Source: a bacterium (GTDB lineage Bacteria > Zhuqueibacterota > QNDG01 > JAFGCO01). Taken from it: DNA of 64,000 nucleotides. Below, piece by piece: positions 9,994-18,826 of the stretch. Position 1 is the first letter of the stretch. Each line of letters begins with the position of its first letter. Location: NCBI GenBank assembly GCA_016930535.1, contig JAFGGN010000041.1, positions 24,708 to 88,707 on the forward strand, read 5' to 3'. The position numbers and the translations under genes were made by a program. The notes beneath the pieces were generated by a model. The model was not told the origin of the DNA. It saw only the letters and a list, made by a program, of their open reading frames with translations, and made no database searches.

Positions 9994-11395
9994 CCAGAAT
10001 CAGGACCCAATCATTGCCTTCTTTCCCGTCTCCTCTGGGATCGAATGTGCGGATACCTTTATTTTTTATTTGGCCGCAGTATGTCACCGTGCCGGTTCTT
10101 GGATTCATCCACCAGACCTTTAAATTTTGCCCGGTAATCATGTTCAGCCGGACATCAAATTTTTGCCCGGTGTAAGTATAAAAGAACGCGTATGATTCAC
10201 CGCGGCAGGCGATGACTGCGTCGTACCCGTTTCCCTGTCCGTCTGCCATTTGGGCCGGATCGTACCGGCGCTCAAAATAGGGGCGCGACAGAACAAGTTT
10301 CTTCAGATACCGGATCTGGGCCGCTCCCGTATCATCGACAGCCTCATACCAGAATTGTCGCACGCCGTAGTCCCCTTCATCTCCAGGCCGGTGCATCTGC
10401 ATGACGGCGTTATCCCCGTACGTATGTCCCATGGAACCGGCGAACACGGACCAATAGGCGTATCGTCTGACATCCCTGGCACACCAATAGGGTTCACTCG
10501 AATCATGAAGCCCCTGCGGAATATTTTCATAAGACGGTTCTCCGTCTATCGTGGGCTTCGGCGGATGCTTTAAATAATCATCCAGCACATATTTCCAGTT
10601 GTCTTCACCGAACCATCTCAGGGAGTCATCCGTATCGCGGCGCTGATCATAACGCCTGTGCCCGGATTGAAACATATTGAAATCAAGCCACGAAGCGTAG
10701 TGAAACCACATTGAAGATTGTGTGCGCCCGAAGGGATGAAACGTCATCAGATGACCGGGGTCGCTTTCGTGAATCACTTCCCCCAGAGCCTGCCAGATTT
10801 CCGTGCCCTGATCGCCGCGCACATCACCCCCGTTGATCCAAATCACGTTTGGAAAACTCCGGTACCGCTCAGCAAGCCATCTGCCGTAACGAACAGCATC
10901 CTGAACCGATACTTTTCCGGATTTCACGATACTGCCCCACATGGGAACCATCGCCAGATAAATTCCCCGGTCAGCGGCCTCATGAAGTATAAAATCCACA
11001 TGATCCCAGTAATCGTATGCCAGCGTATCCGCGGAATCTGCACCGGGCGTTACATGGGGTGAAAGGGAGGGATGTCGAATCATGGCCGTATCTCCGTACA
11101 CATTCACCTGGGGCAGGTCATGAAGCAGCATCACCTGAATCACATTGAATCCTTTCAGCCGGCGGTTTTCAAGATAATCAACGGCCTGTGCACGGTCCAG
11201 TTTCTGAAAAAGCAGCCAGCCTGTATCTCCCTGCCAGAAAAAGGGCGATCCGTCTTCATGCTGTAAAAACCGGCCTTTAGGCGATACACGAAGCCAACCT
11301 TGATCACGGAGCAGACCGTCTGCCGGCCGGTCCCCGCAGCTCAGGCCGATTATCACGATGATCATAAAAAGGCCGGATTTGAGTGCCCTGTTCAT
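9956..11395 (-). CDS. GH140-like (DUF4038) apiosidase-type lipoprotein
   Basis: Lipoprotein glycosidase of the DUF4038/apiosidase-like family (GH140), whose characterised members cut apiose linkages in rhamnogalacturonan-II. The lipobox is IIGLSC with Cys20. The TIM barrel opens with WLRVSPKGRFLQHEDGSPFF and GDTGWLLFQKLDR near residues 35-68; other family blocks are VIWINGGDVRGDQ, GEPSYENIPQG and GSMGHTYGDNAVMQMH. The C-terminal part (WWMNPRTGTVTY) is the small beta domain usual in the family. Length 479 is typical. It lies 10 bases after the CE12 gene and overlaps the possible longer start of the permease. Apiosidase specificity is inferred from family membership. Confidence 0.85.
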   Translation of the reverse strand: MNRALKSGLFMIIVIIGLSCGDRPADGLLRDQGWLRVSPKGRFLQHEDGSPFFWQGDTGWLLFQKLDRAQAVDYLENRRLKGFNVIQVMLLHDLPQVNVYGDTAMIRHPSLSPHVTPGADSADTLAYDYWDHVDFILHEAADRGIYLAMVPMWGSIVKSGKVSVQDAVRYGRWLAERYRSFPNVIWINGGDVRGDQGTEIWQALGEVIHESDPGHLMTFHPFGRTQSSMWFHYASWLDFNMFQSGHRRYDQRRDTDDSLRWFGEDNWKYVLDDYLKHPPKPTIDGEPSYENIPQGLHDSSEPYWCARDVRRYAYWSVFAGSMGHTYGDNAVMQMHRPGDEGDYGVRQFWYEAVDDTGAAQIRYLKKLVLSRPYFERRYDPAQMADGQGNGYDAVIACRGESYAFFYTYTGQKFDVRLNMITGQNLKVWWMNPRTGTVTYCGQIKNKGIRTFDPRGDGKEGNDWVLILDDADRKFPEPGK

Positions 11396-11405
11396 ATGGA
11401 TTCCA

Positions 11406-12161
11406 TTACGGAGTAATCAGATAATTTTTTAATTTCAAATCGTTCCCGATGATATCCCGGACCACCAGTCCCGCTATCTGTGTGGCGCCATACTCCGAAA
11501 AATGGGTATTGTCTTCCTTGCCTTCAGGAAGGCGAGCATATAGGCCGGGCCCGATCCAGAGAAATATTTTTTTGGAGTCCTCTTCACCCATCTCCTCGAT
11601 CAGCTTCCGGCTGCTCTGATGTAAATCAACCAGGGGTACCTGAAGTGAATCGGCCAGTTCCCTGACCACATCCGGGTATTCTCCATGTGTATCATAGAAT
11701 TGCCCCTTCTCATCGAACCGCCGCCGCATCACGGGCGTCACCAAAACTGGCCGGGCGTCTTTCATACGGCTTTCATTGATAAAACGGATCAGATTCTTAT
11801 TATAGGCACCATGCGGAGCGGCATATCGTGTCGTATCATAATCTTTCTGATCATTGTGTCCGAACTGAACAAACACATAATCACCTGAACTCAATGAATC
11901 CAGGACCGCATCCCACCGGCCCTCATCGATGAAACTCCTGGTACTCCGGCCGTTGACCGCATGGTTCCGGATTTTCACCGACGCTGTAAAAAATTGCGGC
12001 AGCAGCTGACCCCAGCCGCGCTCGGGATTCCCCTCGACCGGTTTATCAGCCACAGTGGAGTCGCCGATCAGATAAACGACGGGCGGCTGATCGTTCATAC
12101 AGGACAGCAGAATAAATAAAAGGCTGAAAGCCGGCCATACCCGAATTCCTGAATTTCGCAT
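11406..12161 (-). CDS. CE12 rhamnogalacturonan acetylesterase (SGNH hydrolase)
   Basis: Removes acetyl groups from rhamnogalacturonan or homogalacturonan. SGNH blocks are all present: GDSTV (catalytic Ser), NGRST (Gly/Asn), GHNDQ (Asn) and the Asp-His pair in DNTHFSEYGA. Start chosen at the ATG at 12161: AGGAG lies 8 bases before it and the product then begins with a lipoprotein signal ending ILLSC. The same frame is open to an ATG at 12278, but that would overlap the previous gene by 89 bases and destroy the signal peptide. Length with the chosen start is 251 residues, normal for CE12. It is 28 bases after the LamG-like gene. Confidence 0.92.
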   Translation of the reverse strand: MRNSGIRVWPAFSLLFILLSCMNDQPPVVYLIGDSTVADKPVEGNPERGWGQLLPQFFTASVKIRNHAVNGRSTRSFIDEGRWDAVLDSLSSGDYVFVQFGHNDQKDYDTTRYAAPHGAYNKNLIRFINESRMKDARPVLVTPVMRRRFDEKGQFYDTHGEYPDVVRELADSLQVPLVDLHQSSRKLIEEMGEEDSKKIFLWIGPGLYARLPEGKEDNTHFSEYGATQIAGLVVRDIIGNDLKLKNYLITP

Positions 12162-12189
12162 GCGTCGTTTCTCCTGTTCATGATTGAGT

Positions 12190-13152
12190 TCATTTGATAT
12201 GCAGCATCTGGATCGTCTGTGCGTGTTCTCCCTCCCGAATCCGGCACTGGTAGCTTCCCGAGTTAAACAGAGAGGCATCCCACTTCATCCGGTATTCACC
12301 GGCCGGCTGAATCCCATCGACCAGGGTATCCACTTCACGACCGGCGATATCAAAGACACTGACCTGTATCGCACACTGTTCTGACACGTTATAATGAATG
12401 ACCGTGGATGTATTGAACGGATTCGGATAATTCCGGATCAGCCGATATGTCTGCCTGTTTACCTCATTCTGCTGTACATGGGACAGTTCTGTCATAAATT
12501 CCTCTGGCGACAATACATGATGGGTCACTCTCAGAAGCCGTATGGCGCCCTTGTACCATGACCGTTGATTCAGCCGCACACCGATGGAGGTCTGACCGGA
12601 TTGCATCGGTGCATATAGAACCTGTCCCGACATCTCCTCCGCACCGTTCACATAGTGCCGCATCATCCCGTTATCATACACCAGCGCCGCATGAGCCCAT
12701 TCGCCTGCAGGATGCGGAAAATTTTCGGCATACAATGTTCTGGATGAAGCACCGTCCTTGATAAATGTATCCAGAAACCAGTGACCGTCGCCGGTCAGAC
12801 GCAATTCAATCAATAAACGCCGGTCATCCGATTCCTGCATATGAACAAACCGCTGTTCGATATTGTCCGGTGATGCGGATGCATAAGGTTTAAAAATCAC
12901 TTCCACAGTAAATGCCTGCGCACCTGCAACGGGATTGGCATTCACAATGAGTCCATCGTCCACGCCGTCGAATTCCACGGCCTTTCCGTCATCTTCCACT
13001 ACAACGGGATTGCCGAGTACCGTGGTTGAATAACCCGCGACGGAACTGATATTGTCGATTTCCCAGGTCTCCACGGATGCGTCTCCGGACTGAGCCATTA
13101 CGGAAAATGTAAAAATAAGCACACATTGAAGCATTCGATTGATGTTTGGCAT
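12190..13152 (-). CDS. LamG-like secreted protein with T9SS sorting domain
   Basis: A 320-residue secreted protein with no recognised active site. Signal peptide residues 1-20 (MPNINR... to VMAQ). Residues ~45-210 look like a concanavalin/LamG jelly roll: VEFDGVDDGLIV, AFTVEVIFKPYA, WAHAALVYDNGMMRHYVNG and GAIRLLRVTHHVLSPEEF. The last ~85 residues are a T9SS sorting domain with NYPNPFNTSTV, FDIAGREV and a terminal Lys. A laminin-G fold suggests sugar binding, but the ligand is unknown. It is located between the GH43-like and CE12 genes, and may help attach the cell or its enzymes to plant polymer. Confidence 0.8.
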   Translation of the reverse strand: MPNINRMLQCVLIFTFSVMAQSGDASVETWEIDNISSVAGYSTTVLGNPVVVEDDGKAVEFDGVDDGLIVNANPVAGAQAFTVEVIFKPYASASPDNIEQRFVHMQESDDRRLLIELRLTGDGHWFLDTFIKDGASSRTLYAENFPHPAGEWAHAALVYDNGMMRHYVNGAEEMSGQVLYAPMQSGQTSIGVRLNQRSWYKGAIRLLRVTHHVLSPEEFMTELSHVQQNEVNRQTYRLIRNYPNPFNTSTVIHYNVSEQCAIQVSVFDIAGREVDTLVDGIQPAGEYRMKWDASLFNSGSYQCRIREGEHAQTIQMLHIK

Positions 13153-13178
13153 AAAACTGATTTCCCCTGTATTTTGGA

Positions 13179-14129
13179 TCAGAGCAGGTTTTTCAAAACG
13201 GATTCGGATGTTTTGAATACGGTGCCATGCCTCATTCCATCCGGATACGACAATGCATGGCTCATGTCGCTCCAGGTTTTCAGATCTTTCGATACCAGCA
13301 GACCATACCGATGCAGTCTGTATTTATCGAAATAGAGATACCATGACTCCCCGATACAGGCCACTGTGGGCCCCTCTGCCCAGTAATCACCGGTGATTGG
13401 TTCTGAAGCCGGACCGTACGGGCCCCCGGCGTTTTCACTGGTTGCGATTCTGATGTTTTTTTGCGGCGGATACCGGGTTTCATCTTTCAGAAACAGGGTA
13501 TACTGACTGTCCGTTTTAACAATAACCGCATCGATGACATTGAATCCATGATCGTAGAGTATGCCGGTTTTTGAAAATGTTTGAAAATCCCTGGTCGTTG
13601 TGTAGTAAATGCGGTGATTGTACCCGTTGTCCCCTGTCGCATCTGTTTCGGGAAACCGGCCGGGTATGGTCGTGGCCCAGTATATGAGATACTGTTCCGT
13701 TCTGTCATCATAAAAAAGTTCGGGAGCCCAGCAGTTCATCGCATCCGGTTCATGCGCCATCACGGGAATGAACCGCTGCTCCGTCCAGTGAATCAGATCC
13801 CCGGAAGCGGCATAACCGATACCCTTTTCACCCCAGCTGACTGTCCAGACCATATGAAAGCGTTGATCAGGTCCGCGGATGATGCAGGGATCCCGCATCA
13901 GTTTGTCCGCGCCGGCCATTGGGATCAGGAACGGGGAATCCTGTTTCAATGCGGTCCAGGTCAATCCATCATCACTGTAAGCCAGATGCAGCCCGTCCTC
14001 CCCGTTTCCTTTAAAATAGGAAAAGAGATAAACCGTTTTTTCTTCGGGCTGAGCACAGGATATCCCGAAAAGAAGGATCACGCAAATGACAACGCAGCCG
14101 ATTTTTGACCATAGAATATCAAATTTCAT
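13179..14129 (-). CDS. GH43-like beta-propeller lipoprotein
   Basis: A 316-residue lipoprotein (LLFGISC, Cys25) with the five-bladed propeller repeats of the GH43/GH32 clan. Blade signatures include HLAYSDDGLTWT, MRDPCIIRGPDQRFHMVWT, CWAPELFYDD, YLIYWATT and YWAEGPTVACIGESWYLYFD. The RDP Asp, the Asp of FNVIDAVIV and the Glu of AEGP occupy the usual base, modulator and acid places, so it is probably catalytic. It is more distant from the other two GH43 proteins of this window than they are from characterised families, so subfamily and substrate (arabinose- or galactose-linked) stay open. An AGGGGGTG ribosome site supports the ATG. Confidence 0.78.
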   Translation of the reverse strand: MKFDILWSKIGCVVICVILLFGISCAQPEEKTVYLFSYFKGNGEDGLHLAYSDDGLTWTALKQDSPFLIPMAGADKLMRDPCIIRGPDQRFHMVWTVSWGEKGIGYAASGDLIHWTEQRFIPVMAHEPDAMNCWAPELFYDDRTEQYLIYWATTIPGRFPETDATGDNGYNHRIYYTTTRDFQTFSKTGILYDHGFNVIDAVIVKTDSQYTLFLKDETRYPPQKNIRIATSENAGGPYGPASEPITGDYWAEGPTVACIGESWYLYFDKYRLHRYGLLVSKDLKTWSDMSHALSYPDGMRHGTVFKTSESVLKNLL

Positions 14130-14172
14130 TTCACCCCCTGCCTAAAAACCGATGACTGTCTGTTCCCGGGTA

Positions 14173-16527
14173 TTACTTCAGAAGCACCATCCGTCTGATA
14201 AGTGTATGTCCGGCCGATCTGAAGTAAAGCAGGTAAATCCCGGATTCAAGACTGGCTCCCTCAAAAGCCACATGATGAAAGCCTTCCTCCTGTATTTCAT
14301 TGACAAGCGGCTTCACTTTTTGCCCCAGAATATTGTAAACACTCAGATCGATATGCGATTGGACAGGTACGTAATACCGAAGCAAAGTGCTCGCATTGAA
14401 AGGATTCGGATAATTCTGTTCCAGACCGGGGATTTCCGGATAAAGCCGCCCCTGCTCGTCTGAAATTCCAACCGTGAATTCCGGTCCCGTACCGGTGGGA
14501 ACATAATCAGGATTTGTGGTCAGCACGATTTTATCCGCAACGGCACCATCACGCCCGAACCACAGGCTGACCTGTTGCGTGCCGATTAAATTGACCTCGA
14601 ATGAACGGACCTCGGGATTCTGTGCGGCTGATGCGTTGATCCATTCCCATTCATTCTTGGTTTGATAGCTGCCGATACGGGAAGCCGTATAAATTTCCTC
14701 GCCGTTGAGTCCCATATGGAACAGATTGTCACTGCCGCCTTTGGTGAGCCCCCGGATCCATATATAATGCGTTCCTGTCTTCCTGAATTCGACAGCATAA
14801 TCCAGCCTCGCACATTTCTCGGCATATCCATTGAGAAAAAATGCGCCCTCATCGGGGAGTGCCTGCATGGCGCCCTCGCCCGAATATCCCCCGATGTCAG
14901 TAATCAAGGTCCATTCATGATCGCCAATCCTGTGACTTTCCGTAAAGGCTTCCACCTCTATGGATACGAGTCCGTCTTCCTCCATCTGACCATAATCCGG
15001 CCGGCTGTATTTCGAGTTCCTCATGGTAAAGTGCCATAAATCTCCCCGGACCAGGCCCATGTGATTCTCCACATCCACGCGCCAGAAATAATCCCGGCCG
15101 ATTTCCAGAAAATCCTGATAATATCCGGGCACGGAATACCGGCTCAACAGATGCAGCGAATCTTCATGCGTCCCGATATAAAAATAAGAATAATCCGTGG
15201 TCAGGGAATCCGCATGCCAGAGCAGCCGTTCCAGGGGACCGTCCACATTATCGGCACCGTCTGCTGGCAACGGATCCTGTGCTTTTCGGGGCAGTTGATT
15301 CGTGTGCGTGCGGAACTGCCAGACCGGTCCTTCGATCACACCCGTTTCGGTCACTTCATCGATTCGCCAGTAATAGACGGTATTGGGCTCGAGCGCTCCG
15401 GGAGCATATGTAGACGCAGATGTATTCACGGCAAACGGCGGGGGTGTCGCGGCACCGAAATAAACATTGTGCGATTCCGCATTTCTTCCCGGAATCCAGG
15501 TCAGGACCGGATCCGTTTGAACACGGATCTGATCATGATCCGGCCTGGGTAAAAATGCGAAGGGCAAAACGGACGGCAGTGACGATTCAGGATCCCACCG
15601 GTTGTCAAATGTCCATGCCGGTGTGACATCTTCCGGATTTGGAGATCCCTTGGCCGTGATCATATTATTTTTATGCCAGTCATAATTTCCGGCGGGCCGG
15701 ATGCAATGATGAAAATAACGCCTCTCGCCCCATTTATAGGGGGATTCGCCCGATTCAGGACGATATATCGGCTGATCGTCCATCTTTTCAGAAAAGACAA
15801 GATTGATAAGATAAAAAGCGCCGTCCAGATGGTGACGTCCCAGATCAAAATTGGTGACGCCATCGAATGTCCCGTTTTTAACCACGAACTTCTGATCCTC
15901 GTTTTTGGATCCGTCATGCCAGAGCGGCGTGGTCGACCGGGTGCAGTAAAAATCGATATTCTCTGCATAACACCAGCCCCTGGGGCACAGAAAATCCACG
16001 GCACCTTTGAAATAGCAGGTGTTATGATAATACATGCCCGTATCCCCGTTCCACAGAGAAACCGTGTCTCCGCCATTGCTAAGGATGTTGCAGTTGATCG
16101 TGATCGTGCGTGTATTGTTGGTTCCGAACACGGCGAAGGCATGAATCCCCGCATCCGGCTGCGTATTCTCGACCGTCAGATTCGCCAGTGTGATATCATC
16201 CGCATAAATATTGACGATGGCGCGGCCAATGTCCACATACACGGAATCCCAGACATAGGGTTCATAATATTCGATGCGTGTGCTGTCCCGGTCTTCTCCG
16301 ACAAGCGCGATAAAATCGGTATCGATACGGATTTTTTCTTCATAAACGCCGTTTTTGACCAGGATGATTTTTAGTGAGGCATTGGGGGCCGGAATTGCAT
16401 CGATGGCCTGCTGAATGGTCAAGAAATCCCCTGATCCGTCTTTTGCCACGACAAGATCGGCTGCTTCAGATGCGATGATGGTAAACGGCAGGCACAGGAA
16501 CAGACAAAGCATCAGTCGCTTTTTCAT
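14173..16527 (-). CDS. CE8-like pectinesterase with FN3-like modules and T9SS sorting domain
   Basis: Multidomain surface pectin methylesterase. The ATG at 16527 (AGAGGA site 9 bases upstream) begins a clear signal peptide MKKRLMLCLFLC... to SEAA; the frame also opens farther upstream at 16593 without such features. Residues ~23-310 are the right-handed beta-helix: VVAKDGSGDFLTIQQAIDAI, NGVYEEKI, HAFAVFG, and GAVDFLCPRG in place of the usual DFIFG, with LGRHH in place of LGRPW. The catalytic Asp and Arg are therefore kept in a divergent setting. Then come an FN3-like module (ESHNVYFGAATPPP ... YYWRIDEV), a second smaller one, a CBM35/6-like region near residues 540-690, and the sorting domain with NYPNPFNASTL. 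Confidence 0.87.
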   Translation of the reverse strand: MKKRLMLCLFLCLPFTIIASEAADLVVAKDGSGDFLTIQQAIDAIPAPNASLKIILVKNGVYEEKIRIDTDFIALVGEDRDSTRIEYYEPYVWDSVYVDIGRAIVNIYADDITLANLTVENTQPDAGIHAFAVFGTNNTRTITINCNILSNGGDTVSLWNGDTGMYYHNTCYFKGAVDFLCPRGWCYAENIDFYCTRSTTPLWHDGSKNEDQKFVVKNGTFDGVTNFDLGRHHLDGAFYLINLVFSEKMDDQPIYRPESGESPYKWGERRYFHHCIRPAGNYDWHKNNMITAKGSPNPEDVTPAWTFDNRWDPESSLPSVLPFAFLPRPDHDQIRVQTDPVLTWIPGRNAESHNVYFGAATPPPFAVNTSASTYAPGALEPNTVYYWRIDEVTETGVIEGPVWQFRTHTNQLPRKAQDPLPADGADNVDGPLERLLWHADSLTTDYSYFYIGTHEDSLHLLSRYSVPGYYQDFLEIGRDYFWRVDVENHMGLVRGDLWHFTMRNSKYSRPDYGQMEEDGLVSIEVEAFTESHRIGDHEWTLITDIGGYSGEGAMQALPDEGAFFLNGYAEKCARLDYAVEFRKTGTHYIWIRGLTKGGSDNLFHMGLNGEEIYTASRIGSYQTKNEWEWINASAAQNPEVRSFEVNLIGTQQVSLWFGRDGAVADKIVLTTNPDYVPTGTGPEFTVGISDEQGRLYPEIPGLEQNYPNPFNASTLLRYYVPVQSHIDLSVYNILGQKVKPLVNEIQEEGFHHVAFEGASLESGIYLLYFRSAGHTLIRRMVLLK

Positions 16528-16667
16528 GACGGGGATCCTCTGTAAAATACATGGACACGATATGGAGGCTGACATGCGGACATAATTAATCAATAATTGA
16601 CTGACAATTCCTTATGATCTCTTTCCTGATGAACGGATATGACAGGCAATCCGCTGACTTCCTGCTG
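16528..16667 (-). promoter_or_regulatory. Intergenic leader upstream of pectinesterase, possible promoter
   Basis: At 140 bases this is one of the largest gaps within the minus-strand locus. On the minus strand TTGTCA and TATGTC stand 17 bases apart about 70-100 bases before the pectinesterase ATG, in an AT-rich patch (TATTGATTAAT). This fits a weak housekeeping-type promoter, but FCB promoters often differ from this consensus. No strong terminator follows the preceding gene's stop at 16668. Confidence 0.25.
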
Positions 16668-18803
16668 TCAGGGCATGGCCCTTAAATTCTCATACCGTAC
16701 TTTCCAGCCGTCCTCCTTGGGAAAACCGGGAGCATGCATATCCGGGGCACCCTCCCATCCGGCCGCCATCATGGCGACAGCAGACAGCAAGGCACCATTG
16801 GCGGGCAGATAAACCGGCAGATCCCGGTTCTGGGGGCAATGGCCGTTATTCAAATACCGGTTATGGGGAGCGTCCATCAGCAGGATTCCTACTGCCATTT
16901 TCGGTTCATTCAACCGGGCGGCCGTCATGGCGATCATCGGATAATCCCATCCCCATACTTTGGTATCCCAGTTCCAGCACCTCAAAACAGTCTGCAGCGT
17001 GTGCCGCATGGTTGCCTGGTCAACCTGGTTCCCTGGTAAAAATCCATAAGGCATCAGCATGGACGGATGATCCGTGCATAAATATTCGGTTAAAAAGGTC
17101 CCGGGTGATGTTTCGGCTGCCACATACAGACTGTCGACCGTGGGAAGAGGGGCCATGTTCTCAATAATATGGGTCCATTTCTCTACAGGCTCCATTCCCA
17201 GATACTTCCGCCAGCGCTGTGCAATTTCAAACCCGAATTTCCAGTAGGCCAGTTCGAAAACCGGATTCTTCGTGGTCCGGGGTTCATACACCTCCTGAAC
17301 CGGCCATACCGGCGGCCCGATATCATATTTTTGTGTCTGTCCGTTCCATCTGACAAAATCTGCCATATATATTGCGGTCTCAAAAACGACATCCTGATAT
17401 TTCGTCAGCAGGGCCTGAGACGGATTGGCCCGATAAAGCATGTCAGCCAGAAAAATCGGATGAGGCTGGTTCCAGAGAATAAAAGGATTGTTGCCGGGGC
17501 TTTCCCGGCCGTCGGGACCCACCATTTTAGACCAGCGTGCACCCGCGAATCCCTGCTTTTGGGCTGTCCGAACGGCCTGTTCGAGATGCTCCGGAAACCA
17601 TTGAAAACTTTTTTCCAAAAGTGCTTCATGGCCCCAGAGCAGGAAGTGGGCCGTGTTCCACCACACCATCTCCGTATGAAACTTTCCGTGCCAGCTGCTC
17701 AGAGTCAGGCCGCTTTCCTGCGGCGGCAGGGATCCCGCACATTGTACACGGGTCAGATATTGTGAAAGTACCACGCGTCTCTCGAGCTCCTGGGCAAGAT
17801 TATCCTGGCTGTCGGAAAAATCGATGACGCCGCCCCTCTCCCAGAACCGTTTCCAATGGGTTTTCGAGGCTTCACGCACCTGCGCGAATTCCACGACAGA
17901 TGCATCCGTAATCTCAGGAACAAACTGAACACAAATCGTCATGGAGTGAACGTCCGCTTTCGGAACGATGATGAATTCATGTGCCCCTTTTTTCATGAAA
18001 TCCATGGATGTTTTACTGCTTATCACCACATAATAGATACGGTCATCCAGCGTTCTTTTCAGCACGATACGGCCGGCATCCTCCTTTACGATCCGGGTTT
18101 CATGCCGGTCATTTTTCCAGTCCATCGGAGGATTGTTTTTGATGCGGTGATCATGCGAGTAGGGAAATCTCAGTCTCAATCCGAGTTGTCCGGATTTAAT
18201 AAGAACCGACTGTATACGGACCGCTATGACATCCTGCTCCGGATGACATACGGTTTGTACGTTTACAGAAGCCCCTTCTAAAGAAAAGTCACTCTCGAGC
18301 AATCCTGTCCACATATTCAGTTTCTGTTCAATATTCTGGATATCGTTTATTTCCGCCTCCGATCCGTCCTGCTTTTTCAGGTCGAATCCGAATACACCCA
18401 GCGGGATACGATGCGGATTCGAGCGAAGCCAATCTCCGGCGGGTGTGTCGCTCCTGGTCGGATATGCAATCGTCCTCGATCCGACAACGATGGATTCAGA
18501 CGCATCGTTCAATGTATAATTCCCAGGATTCGGAAACGCATGCCAGGCCCAGTCGGACATGGTTTCAAGCGGAATTCCGTTTTCATAATAATAGTCCGGA
18601 AATGTCTGCAAACCGGTGATATCCGCTGTCAATGCGAATTCACCATTTCCCACCGTAAAAGGTGAATTTGGATCCGCTTCCATCAATTCCGGATTATGGC
18701 GCCTGACAAGGCCATATCTGTCGATCCGTGAACCGAACCCGCGGCAGCTCAACAGTGCCAAGCCCATGAGAAACAATGCATATAGAATCGATAACCTTTT
18801 CAT
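16668..18803 (-). CDS. Six-hairpin glycosidase-like lipoprotein, family unassigned
   Basis: A 711-residue lipoprotein (lipobox ALLSC, Cys20). The N-terminal ~270 residues resemble the beta-sandwich of GH65/GH95-type enzymes: DPNSPFTVGNGEFALTADIT opens it. The remainder looks like an (alpha/alpha)6 barrel with WHGKFHTEMVWWNTAHFLLW near residue 365, NNPFILWNQPHPIFLADM near 440, and WNWDTKVWGWDYPMIAMTAARL near 625. Acidic residues such as the Glu of HTEMVWW and the Asp of WGWDYP are candidates for catalysis but cannot be assigned by eye. I do not recognise a named CAZy family. Its place between the pectinesterase and DUF4861 genes suggests a pectin-derived substrate. Confidence 0.75.
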   Translation of the reverse strand: MKRLSILYALFLMGLALLSCRGFGSRIDRYGLVRRHNPELMEADPNSPFTVGNGEFALTADITGLQTFPDYYYENGIPLETMSDWAWHAFPNPGNYTLNDASESIVVGSRTIAYPTRSDTPAGDWLRSNPHRIPLGVFGFDLKKQDGSEAEINDIQNIEQKLNMWTGLLESDFSLEGASVNVQTVCHPEQDVIAVRIQSVLIKSGQLGLRLRFPYSHDHRIKNNPPMDWKNDRHETRIVKEDAGRIVLKRTLDDRIYYVVISSKTSMDFMKKGAHEFIIVPKADVHSMTICVQFVPEITDASVVEFAQVREASKTHWKRFWERGGVIDFSDSQDNLAQELERRVVLSQYLTRVQCAGSLPPQESGLTLSSWHGKFHTEMVWWNTAHFLLWGHEALLEKSFQWFPEHLEQAVRTAQKQGFAGARWSKMVGPDGRESPGNNPFILWNQPHPIFLADMLYRANPSQALLTKYQDVVFETAIYMADFVRWNGQTQKYDIGPPVWPVQEVYEPRTTKNPVFELAYWKFGFEIAQRWRKYLGMEPVEKWTHIIENMAPLPTVDSLYVAAETSPGTFLTEYLCTDHPSMLMPYGFLPGNQVDQATMRHTLQTVLRCWNWDTKVWGWDYPMIAMTAARLNEPKMAVGILLMDAPHNRYLNNGHCPQNRDLPVYLPANGALLSAVAMMAAGWEGAPDMHAPGFPKEDGWKVRYENLRAMP

Positions 18804-18826
18804 GATTTACTCATTTTTTTCATTAT

